Source: Lampropedia cohaerens (lineage in GTDB: Bacteria; Pseudomonadota; Gammaproteobacteria; Burkholderiales; Burkholderiaceae_C). Taken from it: a stretch of DNA of 64,000 bases. Under the pieces are notes generated by a model that saw only the letters and a list, made by a program, of their open reading frames with translations, did no database searches and was not told the origin of the DNA. Shown here in pieces: positions 34,387-44,641 of the stretch; the first letter of the stretch is position 1; each line of letters starts with the position of its first letter. The translations under genes were made by a program, and so were the position numbers. Location: contig NZ_LBNQ01000009.1 in assembly GCF_001005215.1 (NCBI RefSeq), forward strand, positions 1 to 64,000, given 5' to 3'.

Positions 34387-35631
34387 TTACTCGCTGGGCG
34401 CGGTCAGGAACGGATGGCGCGCAGCGATGCGGCCATCGCTATCCAGGGGCAGGCCCAGCAGGGCCGCCACGCGGGAGGCGGTCTGCAGCGCTGCCTGCGC
34501 GGTGGGGGCGGTGATGGTGATGTGGCCCATCTTGCGCCCTGGCCTGGCCTGCCGCTTGCCGTAGAGATGCAGGTGCACGCCCGGCAGATCGAGGATGGCA
34601 GCCCAGTCTGGCGTGCATGGCGTGTCCGTGCCGTGGCGAAACCACAGGTCACCGAGCACGTTGAGCATGACCGCCGGACTGTGCTGGCGTGGCGTGGGCA
34701 GTGGCAGGCCTGCCAGGGTGCGCACCTGCAGCTCGAATTGCGAGACATCGCAGGCATCGATACTGTAATGGCCGCTGTTGTGTGGGCGTGGCGCCATTTC
34801 GTTGGCGATCACGCTGCCGTCGCGCAGCACGAAGAATTCCACGCACAGTACGCCGACGTATTCGGTCGCTTCGGCAATGCGCAGGGCGGCTTGCAGCGCA
34901 CGGTGTTCGACCTCGGGCTTGAGATTGCCTGCAAAGACCATTGTGGTGGCGAGAATGCCATCGCGATGGATGTTGCGCTGCACGGGCAGGTGCACCACCT
35001 TGCCATCGAGACCGCGCGCGAGGATGACCGAGCATTCGCAATCGAGATCGACGCGCTTTTCCAGCACGCAGGGGACCTTGCCCAGCGCCTCCCAGGCCGC
35101 AGGCAGTGACTGGGCATCGGAGACGGGCATCTGGCCCTTGCCGTCGTAGCCAAGGCGCGCGGTCTTGAGAATGCCCGGAAACAGCGTGGGCGCTGCAGCG
35201 ATCACCGCCTCGGGCGAGTCGATCACGGCAAACGGGGCGATCGGCACGCCGTGGTGCTGGAAGTGGATCTTCTCGGCGGCACGGTCCTGCGCGATGGCCA
35301 CTGCCACCGCTGTCGGTGCCACGCGAGTCAGCTTGGCCAGCGCTGTCAGCGCCTGCGCAGGCACGTTCTCGAATTCGGTGGTGATGGCCGATGCCGCCTT
35401 GGCCAGCTCGGCCAGCCCCTGGGCGTCGTCGTAGCGGGCCACGATCTGTCGGTCGCTGGCCTGTCCGGCTGGCCCGCCTGCTTCGGGATCCAGCACCACC
35501 GTGTGATAGCCCATCGCCTGTGCAGCATGTACGAACATGCGTCCCAGCTGACCGCCGCCCATTACGCCAAGCGTCGCGCCAGGCAGGATGACATTGCCCG
35601 GTCGTTCCGGTTTCGATAGTGCCGCACTCAT
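34387..35631 (-). CDS. purK: 5-(carboxyamino)imidazole ribonucleotide synthase
   Basis: This 414-residue ATP-grasp enzyme shows LGVMGGGQLGRMFVHAAQAM, the ATP-binding FPGILKTARLGYDGKGQ, and VIANEMAPRPHNSGHYSIDA. It carboxylates AIR with ATP and bicarbonate to N5-CAIR. purE precedes it by 26 bases and tsaC follows; this trio is a common Burkholderiales arrangement. purC, often upstream of purE, is not here. The start ATG is behind GAGG. Confidence 0.95.
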   Translation of the reverse strand: MSAALSKPERPGNVILPGATLGVMGGGQLGRMFVHAAQAMGYHTVVLDPEAGGPAGQASDRQIVARYDDAQGLAELAKAASAITTEFENVPAQALTALAKLTRVAPTAVAVAIAQDRAAEKIHFQHHGVPIAPFAVIDSPEAVIAAAPTLFPGILKTARLGYDGKGQMPVSDAQSLPAAWEALGKVPCVLEKRVDLDCECSVILARGLDGKVVHLPVQRNIHRDGILATTMVFAGNLKPEVEHRALQAALRIAEATEYVGVLCVEFFVLRDGSVIANEMAPRPHNSGHYSIDACDVSQFELQVRTLAGLPLPTPRQHSPAVMLNVLGDLWFRHGTDTPCTPDWAAILDLPGVHLHLYGKRQARPGRKMGHITITAPTAQAALQTASRVAALLGLPLDSDGRIAARHPFLTAPSE

Positions 35632-35657
35632 CCTCGCATCTCCTCGAAATTGTGGGT

Positions 35658-36152
35658 TCAGCCGACTGGAGGTAGCGTCATCTGCCTGGCCGCCTGTGTC
35701 TGCTGCTGGCGCCAGGCGGCCAGGCGCTCGGCCAGCTGCGCATCGCCAGCCGCCAACAGCGCCACGGCAAACAGGGCTGCATTGGCAGCGCCTGCGGCGC
35801 CAATCGCAAATGTCGCCACCGGCACGCCCTTGGGCATCTGGACGATGCTGTGCAGGGAATCCACTCCCTGCAGATGGCGACTGGCCACCGGCACGCCCAG
35901 CACCGGCACAATGGTCTTGGCCGCCAGCATGCCAGGCAGGTGGGCGGCGCCGCCTGCGCCGGCAATGATGGCGCGCAGACCGCGCGGCTGGGCCTGCTCG
36001 GCGTAGGCGAACATGTCATCGGGCATGCGGTGCGCGGAAACCACCCGGGCCTCGTGCGGGATGGCAAACGTCTCGAGAATGGCTACGGCGTGCTGCATCG
36101 TCTCCCAGTCGCTGCTGGAGCCCATGACGACGCCGACCTGAATGTCTGGCAT
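35658..36152 (-). CDS. purE: N5-carboxyaminoimidazole ribonucleotide mutase
   Basis: This is a 164-residue protein of the usual size. The nucleotide site [17 protein letters not shown], then [38 protein letters not shown] and [19 protein letters not shown] are the class I PurE blocks. It moves the carboxyl group from N5-CAIR to C4. It is the first gene of the purE-purK-tsaC string and is divergent from cnoX with a 198-base gap. Confidence 0.95.
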   Translation of the reverse strand: MPDIQVGVVMGSSSDWETMQHAVAILETFAIPHEARVVSAHRMPDDMFAYAEQAQPRGLRAIIAGAGGAAHLPGMLAAKTIVPVLGVPVASRHLQGVDSLHSIVQMPKGVPVATFAIGAAGAANAALFAVALLAAGDAQLAERLAAWRQQQTQAARQMTLPPVG

Positions 36153-36350
36153 GGCAAAGCCTGTGTGTGCAAAGGCGCGATTCTAAAGCCCGCTGCCATG
36201 GACCCATCGTCGTGCCGGGCATGTACGGATTGCGGCAGCAGTGCGGCGGAGGCTCCCTTACACTCACAGGCAGCATTGGGGGCGCGTTCGCGCCTGGCTT
36301 GCACGCGGTTGGCCGCAGCGCCCCTGTTCCCCACATCCGAAAGGCAGCAC

Positions 36351-37256
36351 ATGATTGATGTAACCGTCGAGAATTTCGAGCAGGAAGTCATAGAGGCGTC
36401 GATGCACACACCGGTTCTGGTGGACTTCTGGGCGCCCTGGTGCGGTCCATGCCGCACGCTCGGGCCGATTCTCGAGAAGCTTGAGGTCGCCTACGGCGGA
36501 CGCTTCAAGCTCGCCAAAATCGATTCCGACCAGGAGCAGCAGCTCGCAGGCATGTTTGGAGTGCGCAGCATCCCGACCTGCGTGCTGATGGTGCAGGGCC
36601 AGCCCGTTGACGGATTCATGGGCGCGCTGCCCGAAGGGCAGATCAAGGCGTTTCTCGACAAGCATCTGCCGGAAGGCGAGTTGCAGGATGTCCAGGAGGA
36701 TGAGCAGCAGCCCATGCCTGGCATGGAGGACGACATCCAGACACGGCTGGACAAGCTCAGGCAGGCCAGCGAAGCCCAGCCCGACGATGAAAAGGCGCGC
36801 TTTGCCTACCTGCGCCAGCTGCTGGAGATGGGGCTGGAAGACGATGCGCGCGCTGCGTTTGCCCCGGTGGCCGTGCAGGCCGAGACCTCGGTGCGCTACG
36901 GCGCCATCAAGACCTGGCTGGACGCGCTCGAAGCGGCCAGAAGTGCCGGTGACCCCAATGCCCGCCTGGCAGCCCTGGATGCGGCCATCGCTGCCAACAA
37001 GCGCGATTTCGAGGCGCGCCACCAGCGCGCCCAGCTGCTGCTGGCGCACAACCAGTGGACCGCAGCCATGGATGAGCTGCTGGAAATCCTGATGCGCGAT
37101 CGCAACTGGCGAGATGGCCTGGCGCGCAAGACCTATATCGCCATTCTCGAGATCATCGATCCGCCCAAGCCGCCGGTCGCCGAAGGGCAGATTCCGCCGG
37201 AGGATCCGACCGTTGCCAGCTATCGCCGCCGGCTATCGAGCGTGGTGCTCAGCTGA
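36351..37256 (+). CDS. cnoX: Thioredoxin-fold co-chaperone with TPR-like tail (CnoX/YbbN)
   Basis: This 301-residue protein starts at MIDVTVENFEQEVIEAS, after AAAGG. A thioredoxin domain occupies about residues 1-107 and keeps the active WCGPC motif, unlike the SXXC form of E. coli YbbN. The rest is helical, with repeats such as EALDAAIAANKRDFEARHQR that resemble the TPR half of CnoX. The family protects substrates from over-oxidation and hands them to GroEL or DnaK. It is followed by the minor-pilin operon after 160 bases. Confidence 0.9.
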   Translation: MIDVTVENFEQEVIEASMHTPVLVDFWAPWCGPCRTLGPILEKLEVAYGGRFKLAKIDSDQEQQLAGMFGVRSIPTCVLMVQGQPVDGFMGALPEGQIKAFLDKHLPEGELQDVQEDEQQPMPGMEDDIQTRLDKLRQASEAQPDDEKARFAYLRQLLEMGLEDDARAAFAPVAVQAETSVRYGAIKTWLDALEAARSAGDPNARLAALDAAIAANKRDFEARHQRAQLLLAHNQWTAAMDELLEILMRDRNWRDGLARKTYIAILEIIDPPKPPVAEGQIPPEDPTVASYRRRLSSVVLS

Positions 37257-37358
37257 GCTTTTGACCCTGGAGCAGGGAGCTGCCGCCCTGCGCAGGCGCA
37301 GATCCCGCGCGGCAGGCAGTTTCAAAAAATTGCCAACAATTGCCGCTCATCCGCCAGG

Positions 37359-37386
37359 TGTAACGCTTCGTCGGAAAATGTAACGC
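37359..37386. promoter_or_regulatory. Two TGTAACGC direct repeats before the minor-pilin operon
   Basis: TGTAACGC occurs at 37359-37366 and again at 37379-37386, 20 bases apart start to start. The reverse complement, GCGTTACA, contains a GTT core. LytTR-type regulators such as AlgR bind two short direct repeats of that kind about two turns apart, and AlgR controls the homologous fimU operon in Pseudomonas. The match to the published LytTR consensus is only partial. The first pilin gene starts 30 bases downstream. Confidence 0.4.
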
Positions 37387-37416
37387 GGTCGCCGCAGAGA
37401 TCGCCAGAATGCGTGC

Positions 37417-37905
37417 ATGCAGAAGATCTGGCCCATCTCCCCAAGCCTGCCCGAGGTGCGTGCGGCCCACGTCCAGGGCGGCTTCACGCTGATCGAGGTG
37501 ATGGTGGCCATCGCCATCATTGCTATTCTGGCAGCCATGGCTGCGCCGTCTTTTCAGCGCCAGATCGAGCGCTACCAGGTTCGGGTCGTCTCCGAGGACC
37601 TGCGCGCCTCCGTTGGTCTGGCGCGCTCCGAGGCGCTGCGCCGCGGCGGTGGGGTGGCATTGCGCGCCTGCGACGCGGATGAGGGCTGTGCCTGGAAGAT
37701 CGTCGCCGGCACAGATTCCATTCAGCAGAGCGCGGCAAGCCCCGCCGTGAAGGTAGATCTGCCAGATGACGGCGTGCAGTTTGACGGCTGGGGGCTTGCC
37801 GGCGGCTGTGTGGACTTTACCGCGACATCGGTGCGTAACAGTGCCGCCACCCGCACCTTTCACCTGCAGCCCGCTGGCGCAATTGGGGAGGCCGCATGTT
37901 CATGA
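37417..37905 (+). CDS. fimT: Type IV minor pseudopilin, FimT/FimU (GspH) family
   Basis: This is a 162-residue prepilin. After a leader of 22 residues the prepilin peptidase site reads [21 protein letters not shown], with the conserved Glu5 and a hydrophobic N-terminal helix. The rest has the GspH/FimT pattern VSEDLRASVGLARSEALRR and a C-terminal cysteine. It should initiate or prime pilus assembly at the inner membrane with PilVWX and PilY1. It is first in the operon; pilV overlaps its end by 10 bases. Confidence 0.87.
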   Translation: MQKIWPISPSLPEVRAAHVQGGFTLIEVMVAIAIIAILAAMAAPSFQRQIERYQVRVVSEDLRASVGLARSEALRRGGGVALRACDADEGCAWKIVAGTDSIQQSAASPAVKVDLPDDGVQFDGWGLAGGCVDFTATSVRNSAATRTFHLQPAGAIGEAACS

Positions 37906-38504
37906 TGACGCAGTGTTTTCCGGTTGTCCGGCCCGCCATGGCGATGCCTGCTTCACGTCGGCAGCAAGGCCTGACGCTGCTGGAAGCCCTGGTGGCCATT
38001 CTGGTGCTGGCGCTGGGCGTTTTGGCGCTGCTGGGCGTGCAGCTGTCAACATTGGCAGAAACCCAGAACACCGCGCGCCGTGCCCAGGCCATCCGCATCA
38101 TGGAGGACCTCTCGGAGCGCATCAAAAGCAATCCCGGTGGTTTTGATCGGCTGGACGATTACGTGCTGTCCGCGTGGACGAATACCGCCAACCTGCCTGC
38201 GGCCGGCGTTGACTGTGCGGCGGCCAGTTGTACGGCGCAGCAGATGGCCGCCTGGGACGTGTCGCAATGGGCCCGAACGGCACTGAACCTGCTGCCGCCG
38301 CGTTCCGAGCTGATCACCTTTCTGTCTGCCGCCGAGGACGCGGGCAACCGCCGCCAGCTCGGCATCATGATCGGCTGGCCGCTGCGCGAGTACCAGCCCG
38401 GTGAGACTGACCCGGCTTCTTCAATAGAGCGGTTCAATGTCGAGGCCAGCAATCAGGAATGTCCTGACGATCTGTTGTGCCATGTGATCTACGTGCAGCC
38501 ATGA
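37896..38504 (+). CDS. pilV: Type IV pilus modification / minor pilin PilV
   Basis: This 202-residue prepilin starts at the ATG five bases after GGGGAGG inside the fimT end. The cleavage region reads QQG-LTLLEALVAILVLALGVLALL, typical of PilV. Downstream ARRAQAIRIMEDLSERIKSNPGGFDRLDDY fits the family. In Pseudomonas and Neisseria PilV forms part of the minor-pilin tip complex. pilW follows after 16 bases. Confidence 0.88.
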   Translation: MFMMTQCFPVVRPAMAMPASRRQQGLTLLEALVAILVLALGVLALLGVQLSTLAETQNTARRAQAIRIMEDLSERIKSNPGGFDRLDDYVLSAWTNTANLPAAGVDCAAASCTAQQMAAWDVSQWARTALNLLPPRSELITFLSAAEDAGNRRQLGIMIGWPLREYQPGETDPASSIERFNVEASNQECPDDLLCHVIYVQP

Positions 38505-38520
38505 GGGGGGAGAAGCACCG

Positions 38521-39288
38521 ATGAGCATCAGGAAAGGCAAGCACTCGGCGCGCCGGCCAGCCCCGGTCGGTCAGCAGGGCTTTACGTTGCTGGAGCTGAT
38601 CGTCGGCATGGTGTTGGGACTGCTCGTCATCGCGGCAGCGCTGGGCTCGCTGCTGCTGACGCGCTCGACCTCCGCGGTCACCAGCGATCTGACGCAGCTG
38701 CAGCAGACAGCGGCCTATGCGCTGCGCGTGATCGGCGTGCAGATTCGCCAGGCCGGCAGTTATGAACCCGTTGCAGCGACGGGTGGCTTCGGTTCCGGTG
38801 ACGCGATCACGTTCAAGGATTACACCTCGGCGGTAGTGACGGGCGATGAGGCATCGTTCACCGTAGCCACACAGACACCGATGGCTATGCGGCTGCGGCG
38901 CGACTGCCTGGGCAACGCGGTCATGACCAGCGAGTTTCTGAGCACGCTTGCGTTCGATGCCGATAGCGCCAGCTTGCTATGTGGCAATGGCGCGCAGACG
39001 CAGCCCATCATCGGCAACGTCACGGATTTCCGCGTGCGCTACCGCAATTTCACGGTCAACGGCGCGGGCAATTACAGCTTCCAGATTGCCGAGGCGCCAC
39101 AGCCAAGCTCGGCCACCGCCGGTGTCGCTGCCGTGGAGGTGTGCCTGGAGCTGCAGGGCGACGAGCCGGTGCCGGACGCCGGTGCCGGAGGCAAATACGT
39201 CAATTGCGACGGTCAAGCCGTGCCAATGGGCGATCGCATTCGCCGTGTGTTCCACAACACCTATAGCCTGCGCGTACGCGGCGCATGA
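38521..39288 (+). CDS. pilW: Type IV minor pilin PilW
   Basis: This 255-residue prepilin is preceded by GGGGAGA. The cleavage region is QQG-FTLLELIVGMVLGLLVIAAAL. The following LTQLQQTAAYALRVIGVQIRQAGSY is characteristic of PilW. The end ...VFHNTYSLRVRGA overlaps an upstream alternative start of pilX. It is part of the same operon and probably of the pilus tip complex. Confidence 0.88.
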   Translation: MSIRKGKHSARRPAPVGQQGFTLLELIVGMVLGLLVIAAALGSLLLTRSTSAVTSDLTQLQQTAAYALRVIGVQIRQAGSYEPVAATGGFGSGDAITFKDYTSAVVTGDEASFTVATQTPMAMRLRRDCLGNAVMTSEFLSTLAFDADSASLLCGNGAQTQPIIGNVTDFRVRYRNFTVNGAGNYSFQIAEAPQPSSATAGVAAVEVCLELQGDEPVPDAGAGGKYVNCDGQAVPMGDRIRRVFHNTYSLRVRGA

Positions 39289-39302
39289 CGGAGGGAGTCG
39301 CC

Positions 39303-40163
39303 ATGCAACTGCGATGGATCGATGGTGCTGCTGCCCGAATCGCCTCTGCCCGGCACCGCCGCGCGCAACGGGGCGTGGCCTTGTTCATTGTCATGATTAT
39401 CGTGCTGCTGACCTCGCTGCTGGTGCTGTGGGCCAGCCGCAGCGCGCTGCTGCACGAAATGGTCACCGGCAACGATGCTGATTACCAGCGTGCCTTTGAA
39501 GCTGCGCAGGCCATGCTGCGTGACGCGGAATTCGACATTCTTGGTATGACCGCCAGCGGCGCTGCCGTGCCGCGTTGTGGTGAGGCGGACGCAGAGAATG
39601 GCCGCTGCCGGCCACGAGCACTGCCGGACAACGTTGATGTGACCGGCAACGGCGCAGCGAAGGTGTACTTCCCCACCAGTGCCAGCCTGGATGACGAGGA
39701 TGGCGGCGATCTGGTGGTGTTGGAGGACAAGATCTCCAAGTTTCAGGGGCGGTCCACCGACTGCGCCGCCGCGATCTGTGTATTCGGTGTCACGGCCATT
39801 CCGGAAGATGAGGATGAGCCACCTTTCTGGGAAGACGAAGACCTGCTGGAAGCCATGAAGGCCGCTGGTGCCTACTACGGTCAGTACACCAAAGCCAAAG
39901 CGGGCACGGAAGGGGAGGGCAATCCCTTGCTGCGCCGCACCAGCGCCAGCGACCAGCGTGCCTGGTACTGGGTCGAGCCGCTGCTGTTTGAGGCCAGCCT
40001 GGCCAGTGACGCGGCCAGCCGGTTCGCGCCCCGTGGCAGCCTGGCCGGCAATGCTTCCGGCATTGTGTTTCGCATCACCGCCCTGGCCGAGGGGCGCAAG
40101 CCGGGCACGCGGGTGGTGTTGCAGAGCATATTCGTCAAGCAGGCGGTTGCGGCGGATGGCTGA
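39303..40163 (+). CDS. pilX: Type IV pilus assembly protein PilX
   Basis: This protein has 286 residues when started at the ATG at 39303, seven bases after GGAGGG; an ATG at 39285 overlapping the pilW stop is the alternative. The N-terminal region QRGVALFIVMIIVLLTSLLVLWASRS is the class of hydrophobic helix seen in PilX, which lacks the strict FTLIE motif, and ENEMVTGN-like HEMVTGNDADYQRAFEAAQA follows. A DUF4123-like acidic middle part and the terminal LQSIFVKQ agree with the family. It acts with PilVW and PilY1 in tip assembly. Confidence 0.82.
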   Translation: MQLRWIDGAAARIASARHRRAQRGVALFIVMIIVLLTSLLVLWASRSALLHEMVTGNDADYQRAFEAAQAMLRDAEFDILGMTASGAAVPRCGEADAENGRCRPRALPDNVDVTGNGAAKVYFPTSASLDDEDGGDLVVLEDKISKFQGRSTDCAAAICVFGVTAIPEDEDEPPFWEDEDLLEAMKAAGAYYGQYTKAKAGTEGEGNPLLRRTSASDQRAWYWVEPLLFEASLASDAASRFAPRGSLAGNASGIVFRITALAEGRKPGTRVVLQSIFVKQAVAADG

Positions 40164-40211
40164 TCACGCCTATCGAGAGTGGCATTGATGCAAGTGACGG
40201 GAGCAACAACA

Positions 40212-43200
40212 ATGAACAAAACGTCTTCAGGTGGATTCGCGCTGCATGTTCTTTGCGTGGCCATCCTCGCGCTGTATGGCGCAGAGCTGGCAGCGCAGGA
40301 AAACAGTCTTGCCTTCAGCACGGCGCCCGCAACCAATACCCATCGCCCGCCAGCGCCGAATGTGATCATCTCGGTGGATGATTCTGGGAGTATGGCGCAG
40401 CGCGATGGCAGCAATGAAACCAAGATCGACATCCTGAAAAGCGCCCTGAAGGAAACTTTCAAGGAAAGCAACGTGCCAGACAGGTCCATCCGACTCGGGT
40501 GGATGAGTATGAATGCCTGCAGGGGGAGGGGTTCCTCACTGCAATGCCGCGGGACAGAAGAGCCGAGTATCCGGGTGCTGGATGCCAATCTTCGGCAGCA
40601 GTTCATCTCCTGGGTGGATGGACTCCATGCGGAGGGCGGAACGCCCGCGCATCGCATGCTTTACCGGGCTGGGGAGTATCTGCGTCGGGCGCCAGGGATC
40701 GACAACCCGTGGGCCAGCAATCCGGGTGTTGAAGAGGGGGAATACCTCGGATGCCGTCGCTCCTACAACGTGTTTCTAACGGACGGTTCCTGGAACTTTC
40801 CGGATATGGATGACGGCAACAGGGCCACTTATGGCCCCAGCTGGCTGCGGGACTTGATGACGCCCGAGGAAGTGGCGGAAATCGGCAATGCGGACGGGAC
40901 GGACCGCGTGCTGCCCTCTGGCGTGGCGTACGACGCCGATTCCGATCAGGTACGGATTTACCGCGATCAATACGGCGCAATGAATGCCATCACTGACCGC
41001 AGAGAAAATGTTACCGGTTACAGGAGCTATCCCACGTTATCAGATTTGGCGTTCTACTACTGGGCGACCGATCTGCAGCCCCATATCCGGGAACGAAACG
41101 GCGAGTACACGTTGCCCCAGCAGATTACCTTCAGTGGTGTGGAGCAGATTGCTGCCGATGGCAGGCAGATGAGTCTTCAAGAGTATTGGAATCCCAAGAA
41201 CAATCCGGCAACCTGGCCGCACATGACCATGTTCACCGTGGGTTTCGGCTCTGGCGCCAAGCTTTCGACGCCTGCGTTCGGCAGCCATACCTGGGATGGT
41301 GTGGACTACCAGCGTCTGTTGCTCGGCAGGAAGGAGTGGGGCAACCCAAACCTGGAGCAAAGCACCAGCGGTAACTACGAATCCGAGGCGCGCCGTGCGG
41401 AGATGTGGCACGCCGCCATCAACAGCCGGGGGACGTTCGTTCCGGTGGATGAGCCAACCCAGCTGGCGCAGGAGTTCCAGAAAATCCTGAACAAGATCAT
41501 CTCCGATAACTCGACGCCTACGACGTCTGTCGCGTTGACAGCCAGCACCGTGCGCCTGGAGTCCCAGATGTATGTGACGACTTACGATCCGTCCAGTTGG
41601 ACGGGGGCGGTGTCCGCATACAAGGTCAGTGCCGCCAGTGGCGCCGTTGCCACAGGGTCGGGGTGGAATAGCGCGAGCAAGCTGGATGAGGCGCGGGGAG
41701 TCGGGGAGGATGCGCAGAAAACGTTTGCCGAGAACCGCGCAGTGTTCACGCACGATGGGGTCGCGGGCGTGTCTTTCCTGTGGGAGTCACTGAGCGCCGA
41801 GCAACGCCAGAAGCTGAACGGTTCGCGGGCCACCGTGGACTATCTGCGCGGCGGCCCTGATGGCAATTACCGCCAGCGCCGCTCAGTCCATGGCGACATC
41901 GTCAACTCCCAAGTCTGGTACTACAACGGCGATGCGGCCAATCTGCGCAAGCCGAACAAGAAAACCGGCGCTGCGCAGCGGCGCATGGTGTATGTGGGCG
42001 CCAACGACGGCATGCTGCATGCCTTTGATGCGGACAATGGCTCCGAGGCCTTTGCCTATGTGCCGCGTGGTGTCTACGACCATCTCGCGGAGCTGATCCG
42101 CCCCGACTACGTGCATCGCTATTTCGTCGATGGCTCGCCCTTCGTGGCCGAGGTGAATGCGGGCAGTAAGGACGCTCCGCAATGGCGCGACTATCTGGTG
42201 GGCACCCTGGGCGCAGGTGGCAAGGGCTATTTCATCCTGGATGTGACTGACCCGGACAGTTTCTCCGCCACCAACGTCAAGCTGGATAAGACGGGAGCGG
42301 ATGTTGATGCGGACATCGGCCACATCTTCAGCGCGCCGGTGACCGATCAGGTCACGCCCACCCGCGCAACGCAGCTGACCCAGCTCAACAACGGGAAGTG
42401 GGCATTCGTGACGGGCAATGGCTACAACAGCGTCAACCAGAACTCCGTGCTGCTGATCCAGTATTTGGATGGGCAATTAGGCAAGCTCACAGCGGAGCCT
42501 GCTAGCAAGGTGCCGGGCAATGGACTGTCTGCACCGCGCCTGGTGGACCTGACCGGCGACGGCGTGCCGGATGTGGCGTACGCGGGCGACTTGAGCGGCA
42601 ATCTCTGGAAATTTGACATCAGCAGCAAGGATGAGTCCAAGTGGAAGGTCAGCTTTGCCGGTCAGCCGCTTTTCACGGCTACGGATGGGCTGGGGCAGCC
42701 GCAGCCGCAGCCGATTACCACGGCGCCGGGTTTTGTGCGCCATCCGAGCGAGCCGGGGTTGATTCTCACCTTTGGGACAGGCCGCAACCTGACCAACGAG
42801 GATCGCAGATCGGACGATCCACAGACGATCTACGGCATCCACGACCGCAGCGGCTGGACGATCTCGAACGGCATTGCCAGCGTGCAGGACGATGCCGCGA
42901 ACCGCGTCGAGCGCGACGATCTGGTCAACAAGTCGCTGCTGGCGCACGCCACGCAGGATAGCGTCTGGAAAACCGATGCGGACGATGCCGACGAGCAGGT
43001 CAGCTATGCGACGAAGCAGTGGGTCAACGGCGAGACGGTCTCCGTCACGCCGGACAAGGGCTGGTACATCAATCTTCCAGTGGTGAAATCACGGGTGCTG
43101 GCCAACGTCGAGTGGTTCCGTGATCCGGCGATCTTTCGCGTGCGCTTTCAGGTTCCGGCCGAAGGCGGCGCAGGTGGCGTTGAGACGCAGCAGGAAAGCT

Positions 43201-43460
43201 GCGAGCCCGTCTACAGCGAGCGGCGGGACTTCCTGGGCTACTTCGACGCGGTCAGCGGCAACAGCTGGCGAAAACCACTGCCCAATGGCGAGCGCGATCC
43301 TTACACCTTTTATGAGGATCCAGCCGAGGGCCTGTCGCACTATTTGAGCGATGGCGAAGGCGGCGATGTATCGGTCGCTCCGCCAGGCTTTGGTAAGGAG
43401 GACAACCTGCCCGGTGAAGGCTTTACCGGCCTGATCCCGACCTGGCGTCACGTGCAGTAA
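40212..43460 (+). CDS. pilY1: Type IV pilus tip adhesin PilY1
   Basis: This 1082-residue secreted protein starts at the ATG behind GGGAG; a start 11 codons earlier is less likely. A signal peptide ends near ELAAQE. An N-terminal von Willebrand A domain has the metal site VDDSGSM. The C-terminal half is a PilY1 beta-propeller: [55 protein letters not shown], and a calcium-loop-like [19 protein letters not shown]. PilY1 sits at the pilus tip, controls extension and retraction and mediates adhesion and surface sensing. The length agrees with the family. pilE follows after 62 bases. Confidence 0.93.
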   Translation: MNKTSSGGFALHVLCVAILALYGAELAAQENSLAFSTAPATNTHRPPAPNVIISVDDSGSMAQRDGSNETKIDILKSALKETFKESNVPDRSIRLGWMSMNACRGRGSSLQCRGTEEPSIRVLDANLRQQFISWVDGLHAEGGTPAHRMLYRAGEYLRRAPGIDNPWASNPGVEEGEYLGCRRSYNVFLTDGSWNFPDMDDGNRATYGPSWLRDLMTPEEVAEIGNADGTDRVLPSGVAYDADSDQVRIYRDQYGAMNAITDRRENVTGYRSYPTLSDLAFYYWATDLQPHIRERNGEYTLPQQITFSGVEQIAADGRQMSLQEYWNPKNNPATWPHMTMFTVGFGSGAKLSTPAFGSHTWDGVDYQRLLLGRKEWGNPNLEQSTSGNYESEARRAEMWHAAINSRGTFVPVDEPTQLAQEFQKILNKIISDNSTPTTSVALTASTVRLESQMYVTTYDPSSWTGAVSAYKVSAASGAVATGSGWNSASKLDEARGVGEDAQKTFAENRAVFTHDGVAGVSFLWESLSAEQRQKLNGSRATVDYLRGGPDGNYRQRRSVHGDIVNSQVWYYNGDAANLRKPNKKTGAAQRRMVYVGANDGMLHAFDADNGSEAFAYVPRGVYDHLAELIRPDYVHRYFVDGSPFVAEVNAGSKDAPQWRDYLVGTLGAGGKGYFILDVTDPDSFSATNVKLDKTGADVDADIGHIFSAPVTDQVTPTRATQLTQLNNGKWAFVTGNGYNSVNQNSVLLIQYLDGQLGKLTAEPASKVPGNGLSAPRLVDLTGDGVPDVAYAGDLSGNLWKFDISSKDESKWKVSFAGQPLFTATDGLGQPQPQPITTAPGFVRHPSEPGLILTFGTGRNLTNEDRRSDDPQTIYGIHDRSGWTISNGIASVQDDAANRVERDDLVNKSLLAHATQDSVWKTDADDADEQVSYATKQWVNGETVSVTPDKGWYINLPVVKSRVLANVEWFRDPAIFRVRFQVPAEGGAGGVETQQESCEPVYSERRDFLGYFDAVSGNSWRKPLPNGERDPYTFYEDPAEGLSHYLSDGEGGDVSVAPPGFGKEDNLPGEGFTGLIPTWRHVQ

Positions 43461-43522
43461 AGCGCCATTGCCCAACCCAGCCGCCTTGCTGCCAAGGCAG
43501 GCGGCGTGTCTGTCTGATCACC

Positions 43523-43975
43523 ATGCAGCAACTATCTTTTCCCCTCCACCCGCGCCACGCCATGCGAAGCAGCGCAAGGCCGGGGCGCGGCTTCACACTG
43601 ATCGAAGTCATGATCGTGGTGGCCATCATTGGCATCCTCGCTGCCATTGCCATCCCGAGCTACCAGGAATACGTGCGCAAGGGGCGGCGCGCCGAGGCCC
43701 GGGCCGTGCTGATGAAGGCTGCGCAGTGGCTGGAGCAGGGCATGACGGCAACGGGCAGCTATCCGACGACGCTGCCTGCCGTGTTCAAGTCGGTCGAGTC
43801 AGGCGGTTACAGCATTGACTTCAAGGCTGGCACGGCGACAACCACCAGCTATACGCTTCAAGCGCAACCGCAGAATGCACAGGTCGGCGACAGGTGCGGG
43901 ACATTGACGCTGGCCAGCAATGGCCATCAGGACGTTGAGGGCGCCACACTGTCTGCCAGTGATTGTTGGCGTTGA
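43523..43975 (+). CDS. pilE: Type IV pilin-like minor pilin PilE
   Basis: This 150-residue prepilin has the site [22 protein letters not shown] followed by [20 protein letters not shown], the PilE/pilin signature. Two C-terminal cysteines (DRCGTL and SDCWR) can form the D-loop disulfide. The ATG at 43562 gives a short leader of ten residues; the upstream ATG at 43523 gives 23. As the last gene of the fimT-pilY1 operon it is more likely the minor pilin PilE than the major pilin. The opposite-strand pseudopilin ends 22 bases away. Confidence 0.87.
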   Translation: MQQLSFPLHPRHAMRSSARPGRGFTLIEVMIVVAIIGILAAIAIPSYQEYVRKGRRAEARAVLMKAAQWLEQGMTATGSYPTTLPAVFKSVESGGYSIDFKAGTATTTSYTLQAQPQNAQVGDRCGTLTLASNGHQDVEGATLSASDCWR

Positions 43976-43997
43976 GCCGGCTGCGCGGGGTTCGGCT

Positions 43998-44621
43998 TCA
44001 GCAGGGTGGCGGCTTGCCGCTTACCGCACGGATGCGGCCACCGGCGCTGACGCACAGCAGGGTGGCGTTGGCATAGTTCTCGGGATCTTCGGCGGCATCC
44101 CGGGCCGGGCGAATGGCAAAGCTGAATGCGCCCAGGCCGGTGGCGTTGCCCCAGCCGTCGAACCGCATCAGGTTCTGCACTGGGCGCCTTTGTACGATCA
44201 CATGCCGCTGTGCGGCAACCTGCTGCAGCATCGGCTCCTCCCCATCGCGCACGCCATTGCTGTTGCGATCGATGAACAGCTGCCAGCCGCAGTCCCAGCG
44301 TCCCGCCGGCAAGGCGCTGGTGCAATCTTCACCTGGAGGCCCTGAGCGGGCCAGCACGACGTTGCCGGCGTGGCGGATGGCTTCCGAGCGCGCCAGGTAC
44401 AGCGTAGCCGTCAGGGCTTCGGCGGCCATGCGGACGTGGTAGCGGTCCAGCATGCGCTGCAAGGAAGGCAATGCCAACGTGGCGGCGATGGCCACGATGG
44501 CCAGTGCCACCATGCTCTCCAGCAATGTCAGGCCAATGCCCGAAGGGCGTGCGGGCTCTCGCCGTGCGATAGGATGGCGGCCCCGGCGTGGCCGGGACAC
44601 TGCAATGCGATGTGCCGACAT
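43998..44621 (-). CDS. Second FimT/GspH-family pseudopilin
   Basis: This 207-residue prepilin is on the opposite strand, convergent with pilE. After a basic leader of about 28 residues the cleavage region is SGIG-LTLLESMVALAIVAIAATLALP. The body has the GspH pattern YHVRMAAEALTATLYLARSEAIRHAGNVVLAR and four cysteines. The frame can be extended 16 codons upstream into the adjacent inverted-repeat element, but the ATG at 44621 is preferred. It is outside the operon and possibly under different control. Confidence 0.82.
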   Translation of the reverse strand: MSAHRIAVSRPRRGRHPIARREPARPSGIGLTLLESMVALAIVAIAATLALPSLQRMLDRYHVRMAAEALTATLYLARSEAIRHAGNVVLARSGPPGEDCTSALPAGRWDCGWQLFIDRNSNGVRDGEEPMLQQVAAQRHVIVQRRPVQNLMRFDGWGNATGLGAFSFAIRPARDAAEDPENYANATLLCVSAGGRIRAVSGKPPPC

Positions 44622-44641
44622 ACGTGGTGCGAGGCTGAGTG

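Noticed and set aside
37290-37416. Sigma-54 promoter for PilR before fimT
   Set aside because: No GG-N10-GC pair of the -24/-12 type fits in the leader; the near matches have wrong spacing.
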